NCBI GenBank assembly: GCA_008711295.1
Contig: VUYV01000192.1
Location: 248,001 to 312,000, forward strand
DNA from: Anarhynchus alexandrinus
Taxonomy: Eukaryota; Chordata; Aves; Charadriiformes; Charadriidae
Length of the DNA: 64,000 nt
Direction of reading: 5' to 3'
Positions 50,102 through 62,612 of the stretch are shown piece after piece (the stretch's first letter is position 1; each line of letters begins with the position of its first letter). Made by a program: the position numbers and the translations under genes. Under the pieces are notes generated by a model. It did no database searches. It was given only the letters and a program-made list of their open reading frames with translations, and was not told the origin of the DNA.

Positions 50102-50913
50102 TGCTGACGTTCTGCATTTTACTAGCACGTGGAACACTGGGGAAAACGTGTTTGTTAATTCATTTCAGCAGGGGGAAATTTGCAAAATGTCGTGTAGTTT
50201 AGATTATCCCTGATACTGTTGTCACTTCTCCCAAGAAGCTACCACAGAAATTTTTCTACAACTGTGTGCAAAAAATACCGAAAAAAGGAATTTACCTTCA
50301 GTCCAATGGAACTTCAAAATACGTAAACCAAACACCTTTGCAGTCATGTCATTTGGCCATCATATTTGCAGTTCTCCAGATTTTTTTCCCTATTTTTTCC
50401 CCTATTCTTGAAAGAGAGAGGCTGCTGTTAATTAAAATCAGTTTTGTTATTGGTTTTTGTCTATAAAATAACCAGTTGAAGTCTCGTTTCCTTGGATCAT
50501 TCAGTAGGTGAAAATGAATTTCATTGTTTTTCCATTTATTTTCATTTAAAAAGTTTAATAATTCGTTGGTCTTTTGTATAAGTTTGGTTCAATGCCATAA
50601 GCTTCTAATATAATAAGGTAAAATAAACCATTTGTGACTATTGGACTATCCAAATGAACATTTCAAAATTCTGTGCAAGATATATAATAAAAGTTTTCAC
50701 CCTATTGCCAAATTGAAGTACCAATTACGATTGCCTAACTGGAAGAGAGTTTTTTAGCAGTTTAAAGTTGCAGTGTTTTCTATTAATCTTGGTTCAGTGT
50801 CATGAAAACATGAAATCAATTAACTTGGGTTTCTGTTTGGTGAACAAGACAAGTGAAGGAATGTGTTCACTACATGCCGCTTAGCTGAAATACTTGTGTT
50901 TCAATAGGAAGAG

Positions 50914-50963
50914 AATAAAACAGGAGATTTAGTAAAGGAATAAAACAGGAGATTTAGTAAAGG
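50914..50963 (+). repeat. Perfect two-copy tandem repeat, 25-bp unit
   Basis: The unit AATAAAACAGGAGATTTAG plus TAAAGG occurs at 50914-50938 and 50939-50963 without a mismatch. A degraded partial third copy (AGTAAAATG) follows. Identity suggests a recent duplication. Confidence 0.9.
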
Positions 50964-51019
50964 AGTAAAATGTTTGCCTGTTCTCCTTATTCTTTAATTT
51001 TCAAAGCTGCTCTTTTCAG

Positions 51020-51077
51020 TGGAACTGGACTTCCATATCATATTGTCAATGAACATGAAGAGCCTCAAGTGTTCCAG
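51020..51077 (+). other. Candidate 58-bp coding micro-exon
   Basis: A pyrimidine-rich acceptor (GCTGCTCTTTTCAG, ending at 51019) and a good donor (TTCCAG|GTAAAG, GT at 51078-51079) bound 58 bp. With one leftover base at the start, the frame reads GTGLPYHIVNEHEEPQVFQ and ends exactly on a codon boundary at the donor. The other two frames hold at least one stop or lower-complexity sequence; frame one hits TGA at codon 11. The residue mix looks protein-like in an otherwise AT-rich stretch. I do not recognise the peptide and cannot name the gene. Chance pairing of splice signals remains quite possible, as one 58-bp window is easy to find in 64 kb. Confidence 0.25.
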
Positions 51078-54000
51078 GTAAAGAACAAAAAAAGAAGCCC
51101 CCAAATCCCAAGGTCAGATTTAACCTTAATTTTCAAGACTAGAGATAAGTATAAGCCCTTTGTTTTCCGAGCTCTCATTTTAAATATGGTATAAATCAAT
51201 TATTTAGTGACCCAGCTGGCCTGCAGCTAATCACCATTGTCATTAGCACAGATTAGAAAATAACCAGGTTGATTAGTCTTGCTGGTGTCAGCTGCTATAA
51301 GGAGAGAGTGGGGGGGTTCCTTTTTAAATTGGAGGATGAAATTAGCTTTTCTGAAGTCCATGAAGTTGTTCTATAACATTTATATAAAGTGTCATACCTT
51401 ACTGAAATGAGCTCAAGGTCTAAATGCTGTTGGGAATTGCACAGCCTGCAGTATCTGTGGGTATGGGAAATTAGTGAACTGGAATTAAAGTCTGCATAAA
51501 TGTCTGTGCTTGGCTGTAAATTCCTCTGTTGGGCAGAGTGCTGGGGACCACGGGTTTTTTTGCTAATATTTAACTGTATTGAACTAATTAATCTACTTCT
51601 TTTTCTGACAAACACATAGAAATAATCGCAGTTAAGATGGGGGAATCCTCCTCTTGACAAGAACTAGGCCAAGGCTCTACCTTTGCAAAACACTTCATCA
51701 ATTGTTTGACATTCTTTTCCCTTGCTCTTCTCTCACAGTTTTAAAAGAAATTATTTAGTGGAGACTGAGAGGGTAGCCTAATACGCCACTGATAAGAGAA
51801 GAAAGGAGAAAACAATTTGCAAGATGTATTATCAGAAATTCAGGTAGCTATTAAATATATTGAGCAAAGATAAGCAGATAAATAATTTGTGGCAAATTCG
51901 CAGGCTGATGGAATGAGCTTCAAATATTGATTTTTATGAAAGTTTCATCAATCCCTGCAAAAAGCGTCTTAAATTGTCTCCTCCCTTAAGCACAGGAAGT
52001 AAAATCCTGGCCTTATTACAATCAATACCATGCCTCCTCTTGACTTGTCTGGAGCAGAATGTCATACCAAATTCTCGTGAAATGTGAAGTCTGAGTAGTC
52101 AAAAAATCCAAGCTTGCAGGGGAGGTTGATAGTGAATAAATGTTTTGCCACTAGCATCCATGGCGAGTTTATTATGGTAGTCAAACTTAGGAGCATTTTC
52201 ATAATATATTAAAGAATATCGAAGTTTAAGTAAGATATGAGAGAATTATTTTAATTACCCTGCACATACTGTTACCTAAGTTTATTCATATATTGCTGGA
52301 TAATATGTTTGACACTATGATTTAATATTTCTCCCAGAACAGGGAAAACACTGTAGTAATTAATACCTTGCCTCATTTGTCAAGATCTAACTCACTTGCA
52401 TAAGATATCTCTCATCTGAAATGTAATTTGAGAAATTCAAATGTACTTCCTCCTTTTAAAAAGATAAAGGTGTGGAGCATAATAAGACATTCTGCTAATA
52501 TTCTGCACGTTAAAGATAATTTATTGTATGGGAATGGTTATTGCAGACTTTATTATTAGATAGAGGCTAAAAATAATCTCTCTTTTTTCTTTAACATTAA
52601 TGAGTAGTTTATACACATGTTCCTCTGCATCAACATCTGGCACACGAGCATGCTTGTGTGTTTGATCCTGATACACGAGCGTGTATGAATCTCTAGCTAT
52701 CAACCTTATTAATTGCCAGTGGCCAGACTGATATGCGTGTTTTTTCTAGAGACATGCCTGGTAAAGAAAGGATACGAGAGTATGCTAGAGAAAACAAATG
52801 GACTTTTCAAAGTTATTCTGATCTGAGTCCCAATAACAGACTTACAAAGCTCCCAGAGGCTTCAGACTGAGTCTGATTGCCAGCATAATTTCCTATTGAA
52901 TGTGTGTTTAATTAAGCATTCATTGGACTACAGATGAGAATGAAAGATTAAGAAGGAAAAACTGAGTTTATAAGCTGCTAGTTATGGCACTCAGCTGGGA
53001 CCTGGGAGAGACAAGTCCAAGAAATGATTTATTTGCAGCACCATAATAACTTAAGCGGGAGACAGTGAGAGAAACCCAGTCCAGACTACCTCATAGCTTC
53101 ACGGTCAGGCCATAACCATGCTTCTCATGAAATCTGGTTGTAAGCCTCTGCTTCCAGCCAGGCAGGATGGAAACTCAGAACATATCTTCCCCTTCAGAGT
53201 AAACAGGGAACAGACGTACAGTACATTTCTTCTTGTCTTGGTTGTCTGGGATCGGGCCTGATCCAATCGATACCTATGAGACCACATAATTTAGGAAGGA
53301 GATGCTGATTTGGGAATAGCCCGGTGACTATAAGTAAGAGACAGGTTAAAGGGCTCTATAGTGTGAAGATACAGGTGGTTTTTTGTGTGCTGGTTAGGGA
53401 AGACCAAAGCAGGCAGACAAATGCAAGCAGAATTACATAATCCCTGGGTATAAACAATTAAAATTGCGTAACGTGTTTGTTAGAAACATTTAGCGGTTTT
53501 TGAGCTTGGAGTTCATGGGTGGTGGGCTGAAACACAGTGGTGAACAGAGCTCTTTTAAGCAACAGATATTCCATAAAATGTCCATACAAGTCAAGGAAAC
53601 TAGGCTGGGTCAAGCTTCTAGCAAAAAAGTAGAAAGGAAGAGCTCTAGCTCATCATTGAAAAGTCAAGTTTTACAAAACTTTTAGGGCATAATTCTTAAA
53701 TAAGAGCAACAATTCTCTTTCTTGTTTAAAATGTATAATTGGTACCATCATGAAGGAAATTAATGTTTAAATTCTGTCCCTAATTACACCAAAGTATTCC
53801 CAATTGTTTTCTGTGTGTAGAAGCAGCAGTTATCTAGCAACAGAAGGCCTCAAATTAATTTGAGAATTTATTCATGTATGTGTGTTTACACACATCCATG
53901 CACGAAGCTTTTACTGTTTTGCTTAGCCAGACCAGGACAACTTGATGTTGGTTTCTTTTTTTTTTTTTGTGAATAATAAGGTGCAGTTTTAGATTTTATA

Positions 54001-55080
54001 ACATTTTATTATTGAAATTTTCCCTAATGTCTTTTTTTCTTCCCGTACTGAAAGATCAATAACAGACAGTGGTGGTTTAGGTTATTCACAGCTGTCTTTT
54101 GTTTGTTCATAGCTTATTAATTTGCCTCACATCACAATATAGAGAAATCTAGTTGTCAGTGAGCTGTAATAGGGAAAAAGGAGTCAAATAAAGCTTTGGA
54201 AAGTTTCCTAGTCCCACAATCCACCTAACATTTGAGGTTAAAGTGACATTTGGGGCTAAAATCTTTTTTTTTTTCCAAGGATCCTTTAGAAATACTGGTA
54301 TCCAAGGTAGATGACGTGCTAGAAAAATCCCATCATGAAGTTTTAACTTTTTGACAGTACCTTTAGAACAAAGCTTCTCTTCCTTACTGAAATAAATTTA
54401 TTCACAAAAATTAGACATCTTCAATTTGCAAATTGGAAAAATAAGAAGATTTATTTTGTAATTGATTTTTTAAATGATCAAGATGTCTATAAGACAGTTA
54501 TCTCTTTCCCAGAGAGATTTGCCTTCTGAATATTTGAATTCTTCGTTGTGAGGTAGATGGCTAGTCACCTTAATCACATACTGTGTTGGACTAAAAAGTA
54601 TGCAAAGCACTTATAGAAATAAGTAAACCCTTATTTTCTAAGCACTTACTCATGATAGTAATCTCAAGGAATCCAGATATGATTTTTGCAAGATCGGAGT
54701 CATGAGCTGGGAGAGAAGCCTTTGTATCAGCAAACTTGTTAGCCTCTGTATCTGAAGACACTAAGTTTCTATAAATATTTATAAAAAGGGATTTGAGTGG
54801 TGGGACAGACAGTGTGACACATATTTCTAATTTATTAAAGATACAAGTTTGCAAACCTGGAGGCTCAATACAGTCCAAAGAATAGTGAATGCATGGGATA
54901 TCCACATTCTTTGTTGTCATGCAGAGAACTGAGACATGAAATGACTTTTTATTGTAGAATTTCTCGAAGTTGTCTGCTGGAAACCTCGCCTCTGGGATTT
55001 CAGGAGTCAAGAGCCAGGTCTGGGGTCGCAGTTGCCAATCTGACTACTGTGACTGAATTTCTGGCTGACCGGTGATGTGA
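51078..55080. other. AT-rich non-coding stretch
   Basis: No known gene or repeat. Two palindromes sit close together at 53849-53864 and 53873-53900. The minus-strand frame at 54591-55010 is discussed under rejected items. Confidence 0.5.
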
Positions 55081-55620
55081 TTCACAGTGCAGGCACCCCA
55101 CTCAGGGCTGCGGCCTCTTGCAAGGAACAGGCGGTCTTTGGTTTGGGCTAATGCAAAGGAATTTGACTGTTTCGATTACAACGAAGCGACAGCTTCCGTG
55201 AATGGTGTGTACGTGGGGACATGCCACCCTCCTGGGAAGAGCTGGCAGTGCTGGTGCGTGAGACTCAGACTCGCCAGTTTGTGTATCCGCACCGAGCGCA
55301 TCCTAGGCAAAGCGGGTAACAGCTCTGAAGGGAACGGTTCAAAAGCAAGCGAACGCCATGGGTCACTCCTGTTGAACCGCAGCTGGTCGCTCAGTAGCGA
55401 TGCTTCTCTCCCTCCTTCTGACTCTGTGCGTCTGTGCACGCATGCGCGCGTTTGCAGAGAGGCTTGGGGTGGCAGCCAGGGCTATAATTACCGTTCTGTT
55501 CAGCGTGGTACTGCTTGTTTTCCCAGTGTACAACAGCGGATGTGGGCCTGCTGATGTAATAAATGGGTACAAAAGGTTAATTCCCGTTCAGCATATGGGG
55601 AGAAATTTTAGATAGGAGGA
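55081..55620. promoter_or_regulatory. CpG island with NRF1-like site, candidate promoter
   Basis: I count 27 CpGs between 55081 and 55560. This is the most CpG-rich stretch in the window, embedded in CpG-poor DNA. At 55438-55449, CACGCATGCGCG matches 11 of 12 positions of the NRF1 consensus (YGCGCAYGCGCR), a typical CpG-island promoter motif. The direction of any transcript is unclear. On the plus strand a 155-codon frame (55087-55554) is open but starts with GTG and has only one internal Met near the end, so it is not a plausible complete gene. It could be a first exon, an internal exon, or open merely because of base composition. CTATAATTA near 55482 is a weak TATA-like element. No known gene was recognised. 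Confidence 0.5.
55433..55451. other. Alternating purine-pyrimidine tract (Z-DNA type)
   Basis: TGTGCACGCATGCGCGCGT alternates pyrimidine and purine without a break over 19 bp and is rich in CG steps, the classic Z-forming pattern. It overlaps the NRF1-like site inside the CpG island. Confidence 0.7.
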
Positions 55621-57785
55621 GGGTGCGGCCCCTTTGCCAAAAATCTGATTCATGCAAGAAAAGGGGGGAGGAGGGATAGAGGAGAGAAAGGCTGCTGTTA
55701 TTCTTTAACAAAAGACACTAGAGGCACAATCAGTAGATTCTGTCTTGACTAGAATTACATTGTTTTGAGCACATAATTGTTGGAAAAATTTGTCTGGAAG
55801 CAGCTAATGCTTGCTTTTGCTTTCCCAGAGCATCTGTAGTTAGTTGCGTTTCATGCTCGCAATCTTAAGCTTTTAAAAACCTGACAACTTCACTCTATGC
55901 TTATAAAATAAAGCAATTAAATAGGAAAGTCTGAAAAGAGTTTAATTTTTATTTATTTGTGTAATTTTTTTGGTCAGTTCTTAAATGACTGATGTTTTGA
56001 CAGGTTGTATTATACAACTTCTCCTGGGGTTTTAGTGAGTTCAGTGATATTTGAGTTTAGCTCATACCTAAATCCCAGAACCTTTTATAGTTTTCACTGG
56101 CTGATTTAGTTCCTTCTGTGCCGGGGATGGAAAGGCATGAGATTCCTAACACACAGCATCTCAGGCTTATCGCTTAAATTCATAGAATGAAATACAGAGG
56201 ATAAGACAAGTGCCAGGAAAATTTCCCGTACAGCTCTGAAATGGTTCCTTTGTCTTACTGAACTCTTCTTTTCACATGAAAATATGATCTCTTTCAATGA
56301 AAATCAATATATTTACCCCTGATTACACCAGTATGAATTAGGATACTAACCCAGAAAGGAGAGTCAAGCTGCCATTGCAGTAAAGAAGCAAGAACAGTCA
56401 TGAACTGAGAGGCAGAATACTGCTGTTGCACAGTATGGCTCAGCAAAGACCATCTTATAAAAAAGAAGCTGAGGACTGAAATTCAACAACAAAAAAATAA
56501 ACCTAGCAAATAACACTAAGGTCAGAGATAAATATAACCATCAGGGGAGGGAGAAGGAAAGTGGGGAAGAAACAATAGAAAACCTTAGCAGAAGTGCAGC
56601 TGCAAATTGAAGTGACTAAGGAACATGAAAGAAGAAGAGGCGGGGTAGTTGGATCCCTCAGTGGTAGGTGACTTAGCAATTGCATGAGCGGATACAGCCA
56701 GCTCTGTAGGACACAGCATTTGGTTGTCATTCAGGAGGAAATGCCATTTAATTCAAAGTGCAAAGAACAACAGAGAGAAACAGTTCAGGAAAGTTACTCT
56801 GGGAAGATTAAAATGAAAATTTCAGTCCAAGTGACTATAGTGCTAACGATGTTGGCTACCTAATGCAGTACTTTGCATTTTCATCTGTTTTTTAGGTGTG
56901 ATGGGAAGACAATGACCTTATCAAAAAATATGAAAGGCAATATTTTTCAAAAGTCTTTGTCCTATTTCAGAAGTTGATTCAACTTAGCTTGGGCAACTGA
57001 AAAAATCAAGTGCCTTGTGGAGCAGTCACAGAGGTGCTCTCTTATTGTGGGGAGAGCGGGGGGAGAGAGAGAGTAGAGAAGACTCACACAGAAGGATGAG
57101 CCTCCCACTACCTCCTTTCATTAACCGTAGAGGGAATCTACACAATTCCCATAGCCCAGATACTTTTATGCTGGTAAATTCAGGGGACATAAGCTGCTCA
57201 CATTGGGCACTTCAGAGGCAACATTTTGTTGCCATCCGTTAGCGTGCCGCTGGCTGTAAGGTACTTCTGATACCTCTATCCAAGATCAGTAAGAAGCAGT
57301 ACTGGAAGCTATCAGACTTCGTATTATCTGAACAGTCTGTTCTGCAGACAATATTGACATTTCAGCAACTGGGAGGGGAAAATCCATTTCTAAAAGGAAG
57401 TAGTAAAAGAAATACTTTTGGAAATAGTGAAGTATAATGTTGTGCTATTCATAAAATCTAAATGGTTAGTGATGCTGATTGACCCAAGGTGTTTCATTTA
57501 AATTAATCTTAGCAATAACCTGCCTTCCTATGTAGTTCAATGAACCATTATCATATTACTATTAACACTTAATGAAAATATAGATCTAGTCATTGTTTTT
57601 CCTTTTGATCTAATGGGATCCTGTTTCTTTTCATGCACCTGAGATACATAATCTCATGAAGCACAGCAGAATTTTGTTGCTAGAAATATGGTGCAGTGCT
57701 TCATGAAAAGCGTCTTCTGAACAATCTGGCAAGCTAAAAAAGGGGGAAAGAATTTCTGTTCGTACTAGGAGACACAGCATAACAA
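55621..57785. other. AT-rich non-coding stretch downstream of the CpG island
   Basis: A purine-rich patch (GAGAGAGAGAG near 57065) is present. No gene or repeat family recognised. Confidence 0.5.
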
Positions 57786-58027
57786 AATCACAGAATGGTC
57801 AGGGTTGGAAGGGACCTCTGGAGATCATCTAGTCCAATCGCCCCACCAGAGCAGCGTCACCCACAGCAGGTTGCACAGGATGGCGTCCAGGTGGGTTTTG
57901 AATGTCTCCAGAGTGGGAGACTCCACAGCCTCTCTGGGCAGCCTGTGCCAGTGCTCTGCCACCCTCAAAGTAAAGGACTTTTTCCACATGCTGAGATGGA
58001 ACTTCCTGTGTTCAAGTTTGTGCCCAA
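57786..58027 (-). mobile_element. CR1 LINE 3' end with ORF2 C-terminus, minus strand
   Basis: The plus strand opens AAAATCACAGAATGG, then GGGTTGGAAGGGACCTC, GATCATCTAGTCCAATCGC and CTCTCTGGGCAGCCTGTGCC. A minus-strand 68-codon frame (57825-58031) keeps the ORF2 C-terminus (KKSFTLRVAEHWHRLPRE, then LDAILCNLL). The copy is fairly young and 5' truncated. Its tail repeat has shrunk to about one unit. Confidence 0.94.
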
Positions 58028-58072
58028 ACACCCAAAATGGTGTTTGATACTTGGTTAATCTGACTGAAGTGA

Positions 58073-58091
58073 GATTCTGTGATTCTGTGAT
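58073..58091 (+). repeat. Isolated CR1-tail-like repeat, plus strand
   Basis: ATTCTGTGATTCTGTGAT has the sequence of a CR1 tail microsatellite in plus orientation. It lies 46 bp beyond the 5'-truncated edge of the minus-strand copy. No CR1 body precedes it, so it may be the remnant of a second, very short insertion or a coincidental repeat. Confidence 0.45.
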
Positions 58092-58819
58092 TTTCAGGCA
58101 GTTAGTTAGTCAAAATATGCTAATCAATGAGACTCCTAAGGAAATAATACATTTTTATTCATCTTCAGTGGACAATCAACAGCTTCCCAGAGAATTTTTG
58201 TTCCTTCAGAAATTGAATTGTATGTCAGAAAATCATTATGATAGCAGATTCCCAACTCATTTTACTTAGATACTGATAGGATCTGCCAAATGTTCCTAGA
58301 ACTGCTTCATAACTGTCTTAAAATTTATGACCCCTGTTCTTCCTTTGGAAACAGAATATGTTGAATGCTTCACCTGTTGTGGCATGGCCAACAAATAAAT
58401 ATATTATCCACTTTTTTATCAGTCAAAGATTTAGATAAACTTATGTTTATTTTCACCTTTTCGTCATCTGTCAGTTTTCTGGGATGATAATTCATTTTGG
58501 TTGGCTTAAGACACGTTAAATTTGCACAAAGTGAATTTGGCTGAACCTCAGTTGTATATGCCAGGTGATATTTTAATGGATTTGTCTTTATTGTGGAGTG
58601 AATTTTGTGGAATCTCTCTGTTGTACATTCAGGCATCCTTAATACTGACCAAGATAGTATTGACTGGATTGGTGGGCATTATAGAAAACAGATCATCAGG
58701 AAATGTATAGATCAGAAACTGGTGACAGATATGGTAAACGCCTCAGAAGAATGGTAGATAGATTAGTTCAGAAGAGGAGCAGCATGCTTTAGAACCCCAA
58801 ATGATATTTTCTAAATATG

Positions 58820-58853
58820 AAATTATGACAGCTGCTAAATGCTGTCATAATTT
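58820..58853. repeat. Perfect 13-bp inverted repeat, 8-base loop
   Basis: AAATTATGACAGC at 58820-58832 is followed, after the loop TGCTAAAT, by its exact reverse complement at 58841-58853. The stem is too short for a normal miRNA precursor. It could be a template-switch mutation or an old palindromic element edge. Confidence 0.9.
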
Positions 58854-61800
58854 ACCCGGTTTCTCACGTGATATTTTTGACACTAATTGCTGTCCAAATG
58901 CCTCAGTTTTATGCGTCAGTTGTCATGGAGAATGCCTATTACGCTGAGTAAACACACCAGGTAGTGAGAAGAAGGAATTACCATGTAAAGCTGTGAACCG
59001 TGTAGAGCTGGCTGTTTGGAGAGTGATGATTTATTTTTCCTGCCATTGCTTATTTTGGCATGTATGTGGTGTCAGATTAGGACAAGACAGGGGAGTTAAA
59101 AACTACCTATTGGTTACACATGATCTGAGAATTATTTTGGGGCAGCAGAACTTGAGAACTTCCTAGAGAATATCTGTTATTTTCTCCCATAGTCTCTGCT
59201 ACTGTGTGTTGGTGTCTATGGCAGCAGCCAGAAGCTGTACACACAGGACTGGGGCGCTTGGTGGAAGCTGTCATGCTGCTGAAGTTCCCCCACCTCCCCC
59301 CAGAACAGAATAGGCTGCAAAGAGCAAATTACAGCTCCTGTGAGGAACTAGAAAACCTTTTTACTTTTTGGTAAACTTTCCTGGTTTGGGCCTACACATT
59401 TCCCCAAAAGCAATATCTTGGAGTTTGTTTGTTTGGGTTTTTTTTCCAGAAAATTTATTTAATTTTCAAAACCATTTAGTTAGAAAAAAAAGTCTTTGTC
59501 CTACTGCCAGAAAACACTTTAGTTTGAAATTTCAGACTTTATGTAATTATTTGTGTGTTTCTTCAAGCGTGCTGTGTTTCACATACACTGAGGTTTCCCT
59601 GTTTTTCAAAACTGAAGATCACACATGAAAGGTCTTTTCTGTACACACAATAAAAACAAAGCATTACTATATCACATATTACTAAGGTTATAAAGAATTT
59701 TTATTTTTATCTCTCATTAAGTATCATAACAAATCCACCTAATGTTGTTCTCTTAGTTCTGAGTTTACTCTGAAGTATTTAGAAATAGTTTTCAGTGCTG
59801 CTTTGCCTACTTAAGCGCCATGTAGATTTTCAAGTGTAAGGGAATAAACCTAGAAATAAGTCTTTTCACAACAGACAATCTTTTTGATGTTCAGGAAGTC
59901 TATCTTACCTTTCTTTCTCCTTGCTAGCCCAGCCAGTCTTCACATTAGCTGAGATATATTTGCTTTGTAATTGAATTTCAGTTTAATGTATTACTGGAAA
60001 TTACTTTTAAAAAAAAATTGTAAGGGAAGAAGCCTCAGTACCATTTTCCCAATCTGAAAAATAACTTCCCCTGCATATACACCATCCAGATTTATTAGCT
60101 CTGTCTTTCTAACACAGAACACAGGCTGCTGGCAAAAAAAATATGACTGATAGTTAACCTCTTGGGCTAGAAAAAAGGTTCAGCTTTCACTCTCTTTTGA
60201 GTTTGTTTTCTTTTCTGCTTGTGGCAAAACAGTTGAAAATGAGAAAAGGTAAGGAAAGTGCTTTCTTCACACAGAGGTGCACAACAGTTGATGCTAGCTG
60301 GGCATTTGGCAGTAATAACTGGTATCTGGAACGCAACCGTGTTCAGTAGTCCCTGTTCCTTCTATTCTGGGTACAGGTGGATGCAGTTTCTTATTCTTTC
60401 TAAATGCCATCACTTTCTAGCTGGCTTTAAAATATCAGACTTATTTTCATCCTGGAGTCATTGCAATATCATTTGTGGAACAGGATTTAAACTCTGCAAG
60501 CGCACTATTGATAGCAATGCCAGTTAGGCACTGTCTTGTTTTTGCTTCTCATGTAATGACGCATCTATGCACTTAATATTTACATGTTAGTCTGAAAAAC
60601 TTTTTCTATGTAGGCAAATTTACTTTTTTTTTTTTTTTTAATAGGAGCAAATCATATTCCCCTGATATCTGTTTCCATGCCAGGTCTTTTCCATTTGGTG
60701 GGGGGGGGAGAAAGCATTAATCCCTAAGCAACTCTGATTCTCTTATTCATACAGCAGGCTACTTTTGAAATTCCTGGAGAATGGGGAAAGCCCACGTTAA
60801 TATCTCTGTGCTATGTTCCAGCATACAGAGATGTCTAAGCTGCGAAGTTAGCAAATAGTTTTTAGGAAGGAGAAATGCATTCCCTGATTGAGAAATAATT
60901 GAAAATACAGCTCAGGGAAAAAGTGAGTAGTAGGACAAAAAGTTGCTTTTGTCCCCGTATAAAATGAGTCTGCAGTTTATATGTGAGTTCTATTTTGTGA
61001 AAAATATGGATTTTTTTTTTTTGTGTCTGTGTACAGCTTCTGCATGATTCATTACTGTATTGCATTTCAATGAAACTGTCTGCAGGAGAGCCATTGCTGC
61101 TTTTCTATTCTTGAAGTTTACATTAGGCACAGTTCTCCTAAGACGTACCTAATACAATTGAGGGCACAGATGAATAAATTCCAACCTGTGGCTCTTGAGG
61201 CAAGAAAGTCTTTATTTTGGCCAGAGTTAGTAATGTTTCAAGTATGAGAATGAGATTTTGTTTATAGGGGATGAATCTACTGTACAGATTTTTCACTTTG
61301 ATGCTTATTAAAGTAAACCATGAACATATGCAAATTTGCAAATTAATTTAGGTAAGACAATAAAAATTTTTTCAATATCTAAACAGGAACTTAAGGCACC
61401 CAATAATACATCTCATGAGGTGAAGCAGAACAAGGGAAATTTGGAGGCAGTTGATCATTAACTAATAGATAATAAATATATTTCCTTTTTCTTGCAAGTT
61501 AAGACAAAAAGGTGAAAAAAGTTCTCATCATGCTGGAAGCTGAAAGTAACTTTGCCTGTTCACACAATAAAGACCAAGATGCTGTGGAGAAGAAAAAAGT
61601 AAAATACTCCACATAACTGGCTAGTGGAGGTTTCTATCCTTCTTTAAAAGAGGTCCTGAGAGGTGATTTTGCTTGCCCTGGGCTTCCTTAAACTCTGTGA
61701 ATACATTACTCTTTGTGTATCTTTGTGGACCATATTCCATGAAGGGAAACTTCATTGCAAGATCGCTAAACACCGAAGGAGACAATCTAGGGTACTTCTA

Positions 61801-62566
61801 ATGCCTTCAAAACAGTTTAAAGAGCAAGCTAAACAAGCACTTGGAAAGAATTGATGTGTATATAGTTGACCTGATCGGGAACAGTGTGCTGGAGGAGATG
61901 CAGCTTGAGTTTCATGTCGTATCACTGAGCTAAGCAGGACTAAGAAATATCCATCCTGGGTGCTGCAGCTCATTCACCTGAGCTGCTAACCTGTTCAAAG
62001 GGCCCCAGGAAGGCTTTTGGTCCATGCCGGATGAAAACCTTCAAATGGTTTCCTTGTGATTAAATTCCTGAATCCATGTTCCATCCAGCTATACATATCG
62101 TGATGTATGGACCCTATGTATGATGTAATTTGAGTTAGAGGGAAAGGAAACCTGCTTTACAATAAAGTTGCTGCCATATACTGTCTGTGTGGATTGTAAG
62201 GAACACAGAGGTATTTGCATCATCTAATCTGGATTCTGGTATATTGTAGATTATTTAAATTCATCCAGTTAAAACAATAACTAATACCTGAGTGATTATT
62301 TTAGATTCAAGCATATTGCTGGAATCCACTGCTTCCTTTATCCCTCACTGTTCCAAATCAAAACAAAACAGCTTTGCGCTTGAATTCGAACTGAAATTTT
62401 TCTGGCTTCAGCTTCTAGTCAGTGGATCTAATTATACTTTTCTCTGAGATTAAGGACCCTATAAAGCCTGGATTTACTCCCAATCTAACGAAGGCACAGC
62501 TTTTCTTGATAAAGCAAACAGGTTGGGCATCTTGCTATATTTTTCCCCTCATTAAAGAATGTTGCT

Positions 62567-62612
62567 GGATTTTCTTGTTTTTTTCTTTCTTCTTTCTTTT
62601 TTTCCCCCTCTA
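62567..62612 (+). repeat. Pyrimidine-rich tract
   Basis: Nearly all C and T over about 45 bases, with a TTTC-type pattern ending in CCCCCTCT. Simple-sequence DNA that could form a triplex. Confidence 0.7.

Larger units (their letters stand above)
47371..51019. other. AT-rich non-coding stretch with small repeats
   Basis: No gene recognised. It holds a TA microsatellite at 47465-47478, an 18-bp perfect palindrome at 48910-48927, a duplicated block around an N at 49844-49921, a GA microsatellite at 50084-50101 and a two-copy 25-bp tandem repeat at 50914-50963. Confidence 0.5.

Noticed and set aside
54591..55010. A 139-codon minus-strand frame next to the CpG island, with a GTAAGT donor-like site inside it.
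   Set aside because: The frame begins with TTG and not ATG, has a stop shortly upstream, and the peptide resembles nothing known. It is probably a chance open frame.
55087..55554. A 155-codon plus-strand frame across the CpG island.
   Set aside because: It starts with GTG and lacks a plausible Met start. GC-rich sequence has few stops, so openness alone is weak evidence.
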